From Bacillota bacterium (GTDB taxonomy: Bacteria > Bacillota > UBA5301 > JAMCQP01), in NCBI GenBank assembly GCA_023381695.1, contig JAMCQP010000072.1, positions 38,272-102,271 on the forward strand: a DNA stretch of 64,000 nt, in the 5' to 3' direction. A program made the position numbers and the translations under genes. The notes under the pieces are model-generated. The model saw only the letters and a program-made list of their open reading frames with translations, did not search any database and was not told where the DNA came from. Below are positions 25,685 to 33,797 of this stretch, one piece after another; the stretch's first letter is position 1, and every line of letters begins with the position of its first letter.

Positions 25685-27135
25685 TGACGTTTGCGGCCGC
25701 GAGCCTGAAAGAAGGGCCCAAAGTTGTCAATATAGGGCTCAAGTCATTTTTTAACGATGCAACCCGGTTTACGGAGGCCGTTCACATAGACTGGCAGCCC
25801 CCCGGCTGGGGGGATCCCGAGCTGGCCCGGATGGTGGCCAGATTGGCTGATGATGCCTCTCCGGATAGCCTTGGCGCCAAAATCGTCGCCGCCAATCTTG
25901 AGGCTCTTGACAGGATCAGGTCAGCGCGGCCTGTCGTTGTGGACATCAAACCGGCCCGGGAAGCAATACCGGGGATGACCGAACATACCATTCTCCACGC
26001 CGGCCCTCCCATTGAATGGGCCAGGATGTGCGGACCCATGCGCGGTGCGGTCATTGGCGCCCTTATGTACGAGGGAATGGCCAAATCCGTGGACGAAGCC
26101 GAAAGACTGGCCGGCAGTGGAGTCATAGAGTTCGCTCCTTGCCACTCGCGCAATGCTGTCGGCCCCATGGCCGGAATTATTTCAGCATCGATGCCGGTCT
26201 GGGTTCTTCGCAACGAAACGTTCGGAAATCAGGCGTTTGCCACCATGAACGAAGGGTGGGGGAGAGCCCTCCGGTTTGGGGCGTACGATGACAAGGTAAT
26301 TGCCAGGTTAAAATGGATGGAAACCAGGCTGGCCCCAGCCATGAAATACCTGATAGATCAGACGCAGGGCATCGACATAAAGAGCATGATCGCCCAGGCT
26401 CTGCAAATGGGTGACGAGTGTCATAACCGTGATATCGCCGCCACCAACCTCTTTTTTAAGATGGCTGCGCCGGTTCTGGTTAAGGGGGACCTGGACATTG
26501 GCACAGTTCAGGAGGTGGTTTCCTTCCTGGGGAACCACGAGCACTTCTTCCTTAACCTGGCCATGGCCGCCAGCAAAGCCAGTCTGGTTCCCCTGCAGGA
26601 TATTCCTTACAGCACCATTGTCACGGCAATTGCCCGAAGCGGTGTGGAGGTGGGCATCACAGTCAGCAGTCTTGGCGGCGAATGGTTCACCGAAGAGGCC
26701 ACCGTGGCTCAGGGGTTGTACTTCCCCGGCTATTCCGAGGCCGATGCCAATCCCGATATCGGGGACAGTGCCATCACGGAGACCGGCGGCATCGGGGCGT
26801 TTGTCATGGGCGCGGCTCCGGCGATTGTCCAGTTTGTTGGTGGAACATCGGAAGAGGCCATGAGGCTGACCAGAGAGATGTATGAGATTACCACCGGGAC
26901 CAACGACAGCTACCGTCTGCCCACCATGGCGTTTATCGGGGCGCCAACCGCCATTGATGTGCGGAAAGTGGTTGAAACCGGCATATTACCCATAATCAAT
27001 ACCGGTATCGCCCACAAGGAACCGGGACATGGATTGGTCGGAGCTGGAATAGTACGGGTTCCCAAAGGGACCTTCGAAAAGGCAATACGGGCACTGGCGG
27101 CCAAGTTTACCAAAGGATCCGGGCTTCAGGGCTAA
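25684..27135 (+). CDS. DUF1116 protein, YlbE/AllG-like
   Basis: 483 residues matching DUF1116 over the full length: NRIRSARPVVVDIKPAR-like segment near residue 80, GPPIEWARMCGPMRGAVIGA, FAPCHSRNAVGPMAGI, NEGWGRALRFGAY, MGDECHNRDIAATNLFF and the C-terminal NTGIAHKEPGHGLVGAGIV. In the AllFGH complex the DUF1116 subunit is required with FdrA and DUF2877 for carbamoyl transfer. The gene overlaps fdrA by one base, so the two are translationally coupled. The Cys/His residues in CHSRNA and ECHNRD are candidate functional positions. Confidence 0.9.
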   Translation: MTFAAASLKEGPKVVNIGLKSFFNDATRFTEAVHIDWQPPGWGDPELARMVARLADDASPDSLGAKIVAANLEALDRIRSARPVVVDIKPAREAIPGMTEHTILHAGPPIEWARMCGPMRGAVIGALMYEGMAKSVDEAERLAGSGVIEFAPCHSRNAVGPMAGIISASMPVWVLRNETFGNQAFATMNEGWGRALRFGAYDDKVIARLKWMETRLAPAMKYLIDQTQGIDIKSMIAQALQMGDECHNRDIAATNLFFKMAAPVLVKGDLDIGTVQEVVSFLGNHEHFFLNLAMAASKASLVPLQDIPYSTIVTAIARSGVEVGITVSSLGGEWFTEEATVAQGLYFPGYSEADANPDIGDSAITETGGIGAFVMGAAPAIVQFVGGTSEEAMRLTREMYEITTGTNDSYRLPTMAFIGAPTAIDVRKVVETGILPIINTGIAHKEPGHGLVGAGIVRVPKGTFEKAIRALAAKFTKGSGLQG

Positions 27136-27141
27136 GGGGGG

Positions 27142-28221
27142 GTGCGGCTTTTGAAGGAAGATTTAAAAAAAATCCTGGCGGAACTGATTCCCCTCCAGGG
27201 GGTGTCCGGTTTTGAGCAGGATGTCGTCAGAAATGTTTCGGAGCGGCTGAAAAAGCATGCCGACAGGGTTGAAATTGACAATTTCGGCAACGTCTATGCC
27301 ACCAAAGAAGGCGGCGCCCCGGGGCCGAGCCTGATGATCTTGGCCCATTCCGACGAAGTGGGCGGTGTTGTCTGCGAGGTTTTGGCGGACGGTTTGCTAA
27401 AATTCAAGACGGTAGGTGTGGTCAGTGACGCGGTGCTACCGGCGGCCCGGGTTCGGGTGGGAGGGATAACCGGGGTCATAGTCTCCATGCCGGCTCATCT
27501 TGAAACAGGCTCAGCCGCTGGACAGCCCGGTTATCCGGGAAATTTGAAAATAGACGTAGGCGCTGCCAGCGCCGCGGAAGTCAAGGCCTGGGGTATCGAA
27601 GTCGGGACTCCCGTTTCTTTCATGGGTGATCTGGTGGAACTGGGAAACCCCGACCGCATTTGTGGTCATGCCATAGATGACCGGATCGGCTGCGCGATTA
27701 TCATCCGCCTGTTTCAGGAACTGGAAAACATGAGTTTTGCCGGAAAAGTTTACGGGGTCATTAACGTTCAGGAGGAGACGACCATGAGCGGGGCCGGAAT
27801 CGCGGCCTATCGCCTCCAGCCCGACTGTGCCATAGCGGTTGATACCGTGCCGGCCAATGATACCACCGGGGGTCCCGTCAAATTTGGCATTGGGCGCGGC
27901 CCGGTGATCCAGCTGGCCGAAGGAGTCCAAAGGGCGTGGGTGGGAACAATGGCTCACCCTGCGCTCAAGGGCGCAATTTTGAAAGCTGCCGCAGAGGTAG
28001 GGGTTGAGGTACAGCTGGCCGCGGAAGTAGGACACTGGACGACTGACGGGGCGGCAGTCCACAGGTCAGGACGGGGTGTTCCCTTCGGGTTCATTTCCAT
28101 TCCTCGCCGTTACGCGCATTCCCCGGCGGAAGTCGGCGATATCAATGATGCCGTTGCCGCGGTCCGCCTGTTAAAAGGAGTAATTAATGGACTTGGCGGT
28201 CTTGACCTCCGGTTTGTTTAA
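27142..28221 (+). CDS. M42-family metallopeptidase/amidohydrolase
   Basis: 359 residues with all ligands of a two-zinc M42 enzyme: LAHSDEVGG (His), GHAIDDRIGC (bridging Asp), NVQEETTMSGA (Glu pair), AVDTVPAND (Asp) and RRYAHSPAEV (His). The family holds aminopeptidases, but the position here between two subunits of the carbamoyltransferase-like complex suggests hydrolysis of a small amide or N-carbamoyl compound, perhaps the step done by the M20 enzyme AllC in allantoin breakdown (inference). GTG 27142 touches AAGGGGGG; TTG 27151 has better spacing and may be the true start. It overlaps the DUF2877 gene by 35 bases. Confidence 0.88.
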   Translation: MRLLKEDLKKILAELIPLQGVSGFEQDVVRNVSERLKKHADRVEIDNFGNVYATKEGGAPGPSLMILAHSDEVGGVVCEVLADGLLKFKTVGVVSDAVLPAARVRVGGITGVIVSMPAHLETGSAAGQPGYPGNLKIDVGAASAAEVKAWGIEVGTPVSFMGDLVELGNPDRICGHAIDDRIGCAIIIRLFQELENMSFAGKVYGVINVQEETTMSGAGIAAYRLQPDCAIAVDTVPANDTTGGPVKFGIGRGPVIQLAEGVQRAWVGTMAHPALKGAILKAAAEVGVEVQLAAEVGHWTTDGAAVHRSGRGVPFGFISIPRRYAHSPAEVGDINDAVAAVRLLKGVINGLGGLDLRFV

Positions 28222-29173
28222 AGGCACCCCCGCCGGGCGGGAACTGCTGGTGGCCACAAGCATCGGGTGGAAAGTAAAACGGCTGCTCCAGTCAAACCAC
28301 TGGACAGGCAGAGTGCACAGTGTGTTCAGCAGTGCCTTCAATGTCCGGACGCCGGATGGCCAGGTTTTCGGAATCCTGAGCGGCCAGGACCGCCACTGCC
28401 TGGCCGTTAATGTGCGGCGCCAACCCTTGTCAGCGCGCCTTTCCATTGGTATGCCCGTTACCACCAGGAACGGGTGGATGGTGATACCGGACGCGGGCCT
28501 GGAGATATACCTCGAAAGTTCGCATATTTGGCGCGGGGCAAATTCGCCGCTGAGGCCCGGCACCTACGAAAGGGTAGCTCGGGCTGCTCACGCGGCCGCT
28601 TGCACCGGCTGCCTGCATGGCAGCCTGGACGGGCTGGGAGGGCTGCTTCCCGGGCTGGCAGGATGCAGCGCCCCGGGTCGGGCAAACCCGGAACCGGACA
28701 GGTGGGCGGTGCGGGCAAAGGCAGCCCTGGGGGATTTACTCCAGGCTCTTGCCAGCAGAAATCCCTGGGCGGCGGCAAGGGCCACCAAAGCCATAGCGGG
28801 GCTGGGGCCAGGACTGACCCCGGCCGGCGATGATTTGCTGGCGGGGTTAATTGGAGCCTGGTGGTGGAGAGAAAGGGCTTTCGGCCGGCAAAGCGCCCTC
28901 ATGCAGCGCTGTCTGGGGGCAGTGGCATCTGCGGCCAGCGATTGCACCAACATTTTTGGGTACCAGGCGATTCGGTGTGCGTCACAAGGGGAACTGCCCG
29001 AAGCGGCCCTTGGCGTGGTCAAGGCAATTATCACCGGCAGTGACACATTGCTGGAAGGAGTGGTTCCGTCCCTCCTGGCCTTTGGCGCCACCTCCGGTAC
29101 CGACATGCTCACAGGCATCTGCCTGGCATTTATGCCCTTGAACCGGTCTGAACAAAAATACCTGGCACTTTGA
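28187..29173 (+). CDS. DUF2877 protein, YlbF/AllH-like
   Basis: 328 residues. The C-terminal half holds the DUF2877 signature IAGLGPGLTPAGDDLLAGLIG, with further conserved SDTLLEG and FGATSGTDMLTGI. The N-terminal half starts MDLAVLTSGLFKG and is less conserved. In E. coli the DUF2877 protein (AllH) is the third subunit of oxamate carbamoyltransferase. ATG 28187 follows AAAAGGAG inside the end of the M42 gene. It is the last recognisable gene of the cluster. No carbamate kinase gene follows, so any carbamoyl phosphate must be used by a kinase encoded elsewhere. Confidence 0.85.
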   Translation: MDLAVLTSGLFKGTPAGRELLVATSIGWKVKRLLQSNHWTGRVHSVFSSAFNVRTPDGQVFGILSGQDRHCLAVNVRRQPLSARLSIGMPVTTRNGWMVIPDAGLEIYLESSHIWRGANSPLRPGTYERVARAAHAAACTGCLHGSLDGLGGLLPGLAGCSAPGRANPEPDRWAVRAKAALGDLLQALASRNPWAAARATKAIAGLGPGLTPAGDDLLAGLIGAWWWRERAFGRQSALMQRCLGAVASAASDCTNIFGYQAIRCASQGELPEAALGVVKAIITGSDTLLEGVVPSLLAFGATSGTDMLTGICLAFMPLNRSEQKYLAL

Positions 29174-29179
29174 TTAATC

Positions 29180-29670
29180 AGGGACTGCGGCCGTACAGAA
29201 CATTCTGGCTCAGGATTTTGAAACCCTGGCGGAACTGCTTGATAATTCCAGGGTTTCCTGGAAATATTACGACGGCAAGCCCAACCCACGCTCATTTGGG
29301 TTGTGGAACCCTTTACCGGGCTTCAAATCATTCAAGAAGAACAGTAGTCTGATGGCCCATCTGGTCGCCGCCGCAGGAAGATGAGTACGGATACGGGCCG
29401 AGAGTTCCGGCCATCATTATCTCGCCTTATGCGAAAGCGGGTTATGTGGATCACACCACGGTAAAGAACCGGCGAAACCAGGAGCGATAAACCGTAGGGC
29501 CTTCAGGAGGAACAACGCCTAAATCAAGAAAGCGCCGCTTCAGCCGTATCAGAAAGCCCCGGCGGTTCAAAACAAAAAGATCCGATTTCGGGAAGATGCC
29601 CCGGCCAAAACAGGCGGTTCCATCATGGAGCCGCTGTTTTTGATCAAATTGCTTTTGGCGTTATTCTCCT
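29180..29670 (+). pseudogene. phosphoesterase (acid phosphatase/phospholipase C type) remnant
   Basis: Two fragments of a PF04185-type phosphoesterase can be read in different frames. About 29195-29370 gives QDFETLAELLDNSRVSWKYY then LWNPLPGFKSF. About 29375-29470 gives EDEYGYGPRVPAIIISPYAK then AGYVDHTTVKN, which is the C-terminal metal-site region. The N-terminal half and the part between the pieces are missing and frames are broken. The rest of the 29174-29788 gap up to the next gene shows no other coding signal. Confidence 0.6.
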
Positions 29671-29788
29671 GAAATTCTAAGAATGCTCGCTTACAATTGA
29701 AGGAGAGGCAGCGACCGCTCCCGCGGAACATGGCAAGCCTGCGGGAGCTCCGGTCGGTGCACACATTACGATAAAGGGAGTCGATAAA

Positions 29789-30367
29789 ATGGTCAAACTG
29801 CACAACCGGCTACACAACCGCTGGACCCTGGGGATGGTTGCCGGGCTCATGCTGCTTATGGCGCTGGGGTTCGCTCCGGCCCAGGCTGCGGAACCTTCAA
29901 ACGGAGAAGCGGGCGACGAGGCGCTCATTCCCTACACCGACTATGCTCAGCACTTCAGCGTTTCCTATCCCCAGAGCTGGTCCCGACAACAGACTGCCGG
30001 GACCGGCGTAGTCTTCACCGGACGTGATCAGTCCGTGTCGGTGGAGATTCTTCCCCTGCCAAAGCAGAGCCTGGAGGCGTATGCACAGGAGGATAGCCAG
30101 GCGCTGCTTAAAGCCGCGCCGGGGTTTAAAAAGCTGCGTTTGTTCCGTTCCTCCGAAGTGAAAGGTGCCTATGTCCTGTCCTATGAATGGGATGCGGGCA
30201 AGTCGGGAGTGACGGAAAAACCGCTGCGGGATCGCAGCGATCGCTACTACTGGATCACCAAAGACAGCCGGCTGGTGGTAATTACCGGCAGCGCCCCCAT
30301 CAAGAAGTTTGACCGCGAGCAGTTTCGCGACATTGCCTTGAGTTTCCGGGTCCTGGCCAAGAAGTAG
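29789..30367 (+). CDS. exported protein, PsbP/DUF1795-like
   Basis: 192 residues with a signal peptide (basic RLHNRLHNRW region, hydrophobic run about 13-32, cleavage likely after AQAA). The mature domain has the YAQHFSVSYPQSWSRQ opening, GTGVVFTGRD and a C-terminal DSRLVVITGSAPIKKFD strand, resembling PsbP/DUF1795 folds (small exported beta proteins, often of unknown role). ATG 29789 lies behind AAAGGGAG. It is followed 31 bases later by an ABC exporter ATPase, so it may be the extracytoplasmic partner of a MacB-like system that has since decayed. Confidence 0.75.
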   Translation: MVKLHNRLHNRWTLGMVAGLMLLMALGFAPAQAAEPSNGEAGDEALIPYTDYAQHFSVSYPQSWSRQQTAGTGVVFTGRDQSVSVEILPLPKQSLEAYAQEDSQALLKAAPGFKKLRLFRSSEVKGAYVLSYEWDAGKSGVTEKPLRDRSDRYYWITKDSRLVVITGSAPIKKFDREQFRDIALSFRVLAKK

Positions 30368-30398
30368 GAAGTTTCGTGCAACGATGGTGAGGTGCTGT

Positions 30399-30992
30399 AT
30401 GATGAAAATGGAAGGTGTTGCGGCCGTAGAGTTGCGAAACCTGTACAAAATCCACTCCGGGCGCGACGTGGAAACGGTGGCGCTGCGGGGGGCGAATCTT
30501 TCGGTGGCCCGCGGTGAGTTCCTGGACATTCGCGGGCGGTCCGGCAGCGGAAAATCCACCTTGCTCAACCTGATCGGGGGCCTGGACCAACCAAATGCGG
30601 GACAGGTGGTATTGAACGGGGTGGAGATCACCCATTTGCACGAAGGGGAGCGGGCGGCGTTTCGCAGGTCCCACATCGGAACGGTTTACCAGCAAGACAA
30701 CCTCATTCCCTTCCTGACCGCTCTTGAGAATGTGCTGTTGCCGATGGAGCTCGCGGCGCGACCGGGGCGGGAAAAGAGGGCGCAAGAACTTTTGGCCGAA
30801 GTGGGGCTGAAGGAACGTTTACACCACCGCCCGGCGCAACTTTCCGGCGGGGAGCGGCAACGCGTGGCCATCGCCGTGGCGCTTGCCAACGAACCGGATT
30901 TGCTCCTGGCCGACGAGCTGACCGGCGAGCTGGATTCAGCCACGGCCGACCAGGTGCGGTGGCGTTGCCCGTCGACCAGCAGTTTCATCTGA
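30399..30992 (+). pseudogene. MacB/LolD-type ABC ATPase, C-terminus lost by deletion
   Basis: Starts normally at ATG 30399 and carries Walker A GRSGSGKST, the Q loop YQQDNLIPF, signature LSGGERQRVAIA and Walker B LLLADELTGELD. Where the H-loop and last helices should follow, the frame runs into RWRCPSTSSFI and stops; the DNA there belongs to the permease gene read in another frame. The protein lacks the switch His and about 25 C-terminal residues, and the permease is broken too, so the exporter is very likely dead. Confidence 0.8.
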
Positions 30993-31354
30993 GGATCGAC
31001 CGGGATCGCTTGCCCGCCGATCCGACCAGGGCTCAAAAGAAGGCCCAGGCGATTCAGTGAGGGCTGGAGCGCCAGTTCCCCGGCGAACTTAAGATCAGCA
31101 ACAACCTGGACGCCAGGTTTGCGGTTGCCGCGGCGGAGATCTTTGCGGAAACACAGCGTCGCGAATTTGGGCTGTTGCGCACCCGGGGAGCGGGATTAAA
31201 GCATATTGCCGCCCTGGCGGTCGCCAGTTCCGTGTTGCTTGCCCTTATGGGCACGGTGGTGGGGCTGGCGGTGGCCGGGATGCTGGGCAGCGCCTGGATT
31301 TCCGCCCGGCGCTTATCCCGCCTCAAAGTGGTGGAAGCGCTGCGGGAAATATGA
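30958..31354 (+). pseudogene. FtsX-like permease remnant
   Basis: In the frame shifted from the ATPase reading, this stretch gives VALPVDQQFHLRIDRD, an internal TGA at 31058-31060, then LKISNNLDARFAVAAAEIF and a C-terminal membrane region with QRREFGLLRTRGAG, GTVVGLAVAGMLGSAW and SRLKVVEALREI, the typical end of a MacB/LolC-type permease. Most of the gene is deleted and the deletion fused it to the ATPase gene. Confidence 0.72.
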
Positions 31355-31372
31355 GGTCCTGGGAGTGAGTGG

Positions 31373-32080
31373 ATGAGCCGACCAAGGGTGCTCCTGATTG
31401 AAGACGATGTGTCCCTGGCCCATTTCATGCAACTGGAACTCGAACACGCGGGGTATGCGGTGACCGCGCGCGCCGACGGCCGGGAGGGATTGACCACCGC
31501 CCAGAACGGCACGTGGGATCTGGTTCTTCTTGATCTGATGTTGCCGTCGATTTCCGGAATGGAGATTTGCCATAGCCTGCGCCGGGCCGGCTTTTCCGCA
31601 CCGATTGTCATGCTCACGGCGCGTCAGGGCATATCGGACAAGGTGTCGGGGCTGGACCTGGGAGCGGATGACTATGTGACCAAGCCTTTTGAAATCGAGG
31701 AATTGCTGGCGCGGATGCGGGCCTGCCTGCGCAGGACGACCCGGAAGGAACAGGGAGCCGTGTTGACGTTGGGAGCGCTCTGCCTGGATCCCTTACAACG
31801 GCGGCTGACCCAGAACGGCCGCCTGGTGGAGCTGACGCGCCGCGAATTCGATCTTTTGGAATACATGCTCCGCCACCCCAATCAGGTGCTCTCCCGCGAC
31901 CGCTTGCTCTCCCGGGTCTGGGGCTATGATTTCGAGGGGGAACCCGGGGTGATCGATGTATATATCCGCTACCTGCGCACCAAATTGGAGCGTCCCTCCT
32001 CTCCGCGCCTGATTCATACGGTGCGCGGGGTGGGATACGTATTGCGGGAGGAGTCCCCATGTCCATCAAATGGCGATTGA
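31373..32080 (+). CDS. OmpR-family response regulator
   Basis: 235 residues: receiver domain with LIEDDVSLA, phospho-acceptor LVLLDLMLPS, IVMLTARQG and YVTKPFEIEEL, and a winged-helix domain with ELTRREFDLLEYMLRHP, GVIDVYIRYLRTKLE and RGVGYVLREE. ATG 31373 follows GGGAGTGAG. It overlaps the kinase gene by 22 bases. The regulator and kinase are intact although the exporter genes before them are broken, so the pair may have lost its original target or may control other genes. Confidence 0.95.
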   Translation: MSRPRVLLIEDDVSLAHFMQLELEHAGYAVTARADGREGLTTAQNGTWDLVLLDLMLPSISGMEICHSLRRAGFSAPIVMLTARQGISDKVSGLDLGADDYVTKPFEIEELLARMRACLRRTTRKEQGAVLTLGALCLDPLQRRLTQNGRLVELTRREFDLLEYMLRHPNQVLSRDRLLSRVWGYDFEGEPGVIDVYIRYLRTKLERPSSPRLIHTVRGVGYVLREESPCPSNGD

Positions 32081-33447
32081 CCCTGTGGTACGTCCTTATT
32101 CTGGGCGTGGTGCTGGCCGGTTTCAGCACCTTCGTGTACCTCGGGCTCCAGTACAGCTTGCAAAGTTCCCGCCTGGCCGAGGATCGCGACCTGGCGCAGA
32201 CCATGGCCCAGTCGCTCGGGAATGAAGAGGCCACCTTTGGAGCGGGTTTCGATTTGAGCGACGAGGAACTCATTCGCCAGATCCGGGGCAAGGATGTGTA
32301 CTTGCGCCTGGTGGACGCTCAGGGCCGGGTGACCAAAAAAATCACCGTTCCGTTCGGGGTGCCTGCGGTGCCCGAGCCGCGTGCGCCCGCCGGTTGGGTG
32401 GGAAAGGCGAGCGGGCGCCACATCGTCGTGGTCAATGTACCGGTATATCGCAACCGCGCGTGGTCGGGCTCCATCCAGGTCTTTGAACGGCTGGACACTC
32501 TGGACGAGTTTCTGGCGATGGTCCGCCGCCTTTTATGGCTGGGAAGTCTCCTGGGGCTCGGCGTGTCGTTTGCGGGGGGCATGTTTTTTGCGCGCGCGGC
32601 GTTTCGCCCGGTGGAACGGATCGTGGATGAAGTGGAGCGCATCGGCCCGCATGAGTTGGACCGGCGGGTGGAGGTGGGGGCGGCCGGGGCCGAACTGCAA
32701 CGCCTGGTCGGAACCTTTAACGGCATGCTCGACCGGCTGGCCGTCTCCTTCGACCGGCAGCGGCATTTTGCGGCCGACGCCTCGCACGAACTTCGCACAC
32801 CGCTGGCAGCCATTCTTGGCCATGCCGCTCTCATCGACAAGTGGGGCAAAGAGGATCCGGAAGTTCTAAAGAAATCGGTGGCCTTTATCCTCAAGGATGC
32901 GCGGCGGATGGAAAGCATCGTGAACGACCTGTTGCTGCTGGCCGGCACGGACGCGGCGGAAGCCCCGCCAGGCGGCGCCGTGGGCTTGCGGGAAGTGGCG
33001 GCGGAGATCGTGGCCGACGCCAGGATCCTGGCCGGGGAACGGGTGGTGGACCTGCGACTTGGCGGAGAGGTGCTGGTCCGGGCGGAGCGCGACGCGGTGC
33101 GCCGGATTCTCACGGAACTGCTGGTGAATGCGGTCAAATACACCGGCCATGGCGGCCGGATTGAAGTGACGGTGGCGCAGCAGGGCGACCGGGGTCGGAT
33201 GGTGGTCTCGGACAACGGGGTGGGGATTCCTCCGGACGATTTGCCGCACGTCTTCGAACGGTTCTACCGGGTGGACAAAGCCCGGTCCCGCCGGGCTGGC
33301 GGGACCGCTGGCGGAACCGGGTTGGGCCTGTCAATCGTGCAATACCTTGCGGAAGCCTACCACGGGCGGGTCAGCGTGACAAGCACCCCGGGGGTGGGCA
33401 GCAAATTTGTTGTGGAGTTCCCGCTGTTTGTGGGGGATGAAGCTTGA
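32059..33447 (+). CDS. sensor histidine kinase
   Basis: 462 residues. Two membrane helices (about 12-32 and 157-178) enclose a sensor region of about 120 residues; then HAMP, HisKA box DASHELRTPLAAILGH, N box LLVNAVKYTG, SDNGVGIPPDDLPHVFERFYR and the G2 region GGTGLGLSIVQYLAEAYHG. All catalytic motifs are intact. ATG 32059 follows GGGAGGAG inside the regulator gene. The 347 bases after it, up to 33794, hold a hairpin and otherwise nothing I recognise. Confidence 0.95.
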   Translation: MSIKWRLTLWYVLILGVVLAGFSTFVYLGLQYSLQSSRLAEDRDLAQTMAQSLGNEEATFGAGFDLSDEELIRQIRGKDVYLRLVDAQGRVTKKITVPFGVPAVPEPRAPAGWVGKASGRHIVVVNVPVYRNRAWSGSIQVFERLDTLDEFLAMVRRLLWLGSLLGLGVSFAGGMFFARAAFRPVERIVDEVERIGPHELDRRVEVGAAGAELQRLVGTFNGMLDRLAVSFDRQRHFAADASHELRTPLAAILGHAALIDKWGKEDPEVLKKSVAFILKDARRMESIVNDLLLLAGTDAAEAPPGGAVGLREVAAEIVADARILAGERVVDLRLGGEVLVRAERDAVRRILTELLVNAVKYTGHGGRIEVTVAQQGDRGRMVVSDNGVGIPPDDLPHVFERFYRVDKARSRRAGGTAGGTGLGLSIVQYLAEAYHGRVSVTSTPGVGSKFVVEFPLFVGDEA

Positions 33448-33797
33448 AATAGGCGGCCAAGGCCACGAAAGATGTTGCTTGGCGACCGGATGATTGGAGA
33501 AGTGGCGCGAGATGACGAGTTTACGGCATAACGGTAGACGGGCGGGTGGACAATTGGACTACCACCCGCCCGGCCAATGAATTAGAGAGGAATGCGGCCA
33601 AAGATTGTTAGAAGCCACACTGTGATTTATAGGTTCATTACAGAGGAGTAACAAGTCGCGCTTATGCTGAAGAGTTGTATTGACAACAATTGCAGGAATT
33701 CCCAGAGGGGATAACGAATGATTAGTAATAAGATCCAAGATCAACTGCGCAGTGTCTCCTTATTACAAAGGCATTGCCATAATGGACAGGGGTCGTG
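33448..33797. other. intergenic region before the defence operon
   Basis: Apart from the hairpin at 33540-33571 no gene or remnant was seen. TTGACA occurs at 33680-33685 but lacks a -10 partner at normal spacing, so the operon promoter is not identified. The base composition changes to A/T-rich within this stretch, probably the island boundary. Confidence 0.4.
33540..33571. terminator. hairpin after the kinase operon
   Basis: 10-bp perfect stem GGGCGGGTGG (33540-33549) and CCACCCGCCC (33562-33571) with a 12-base loop, about 90 bases after the kinase gene. There is no T-run. It marks roughly where the G/C-rich chromosome-like part ends and the more A/T-rich defence island begins. Confidence 0.5.

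Noticed and set aside
33680..33708. Promoter TTGACA before the methylase operon
   Set aside because: No -10-like hexamer at 16-18 bases spacing.
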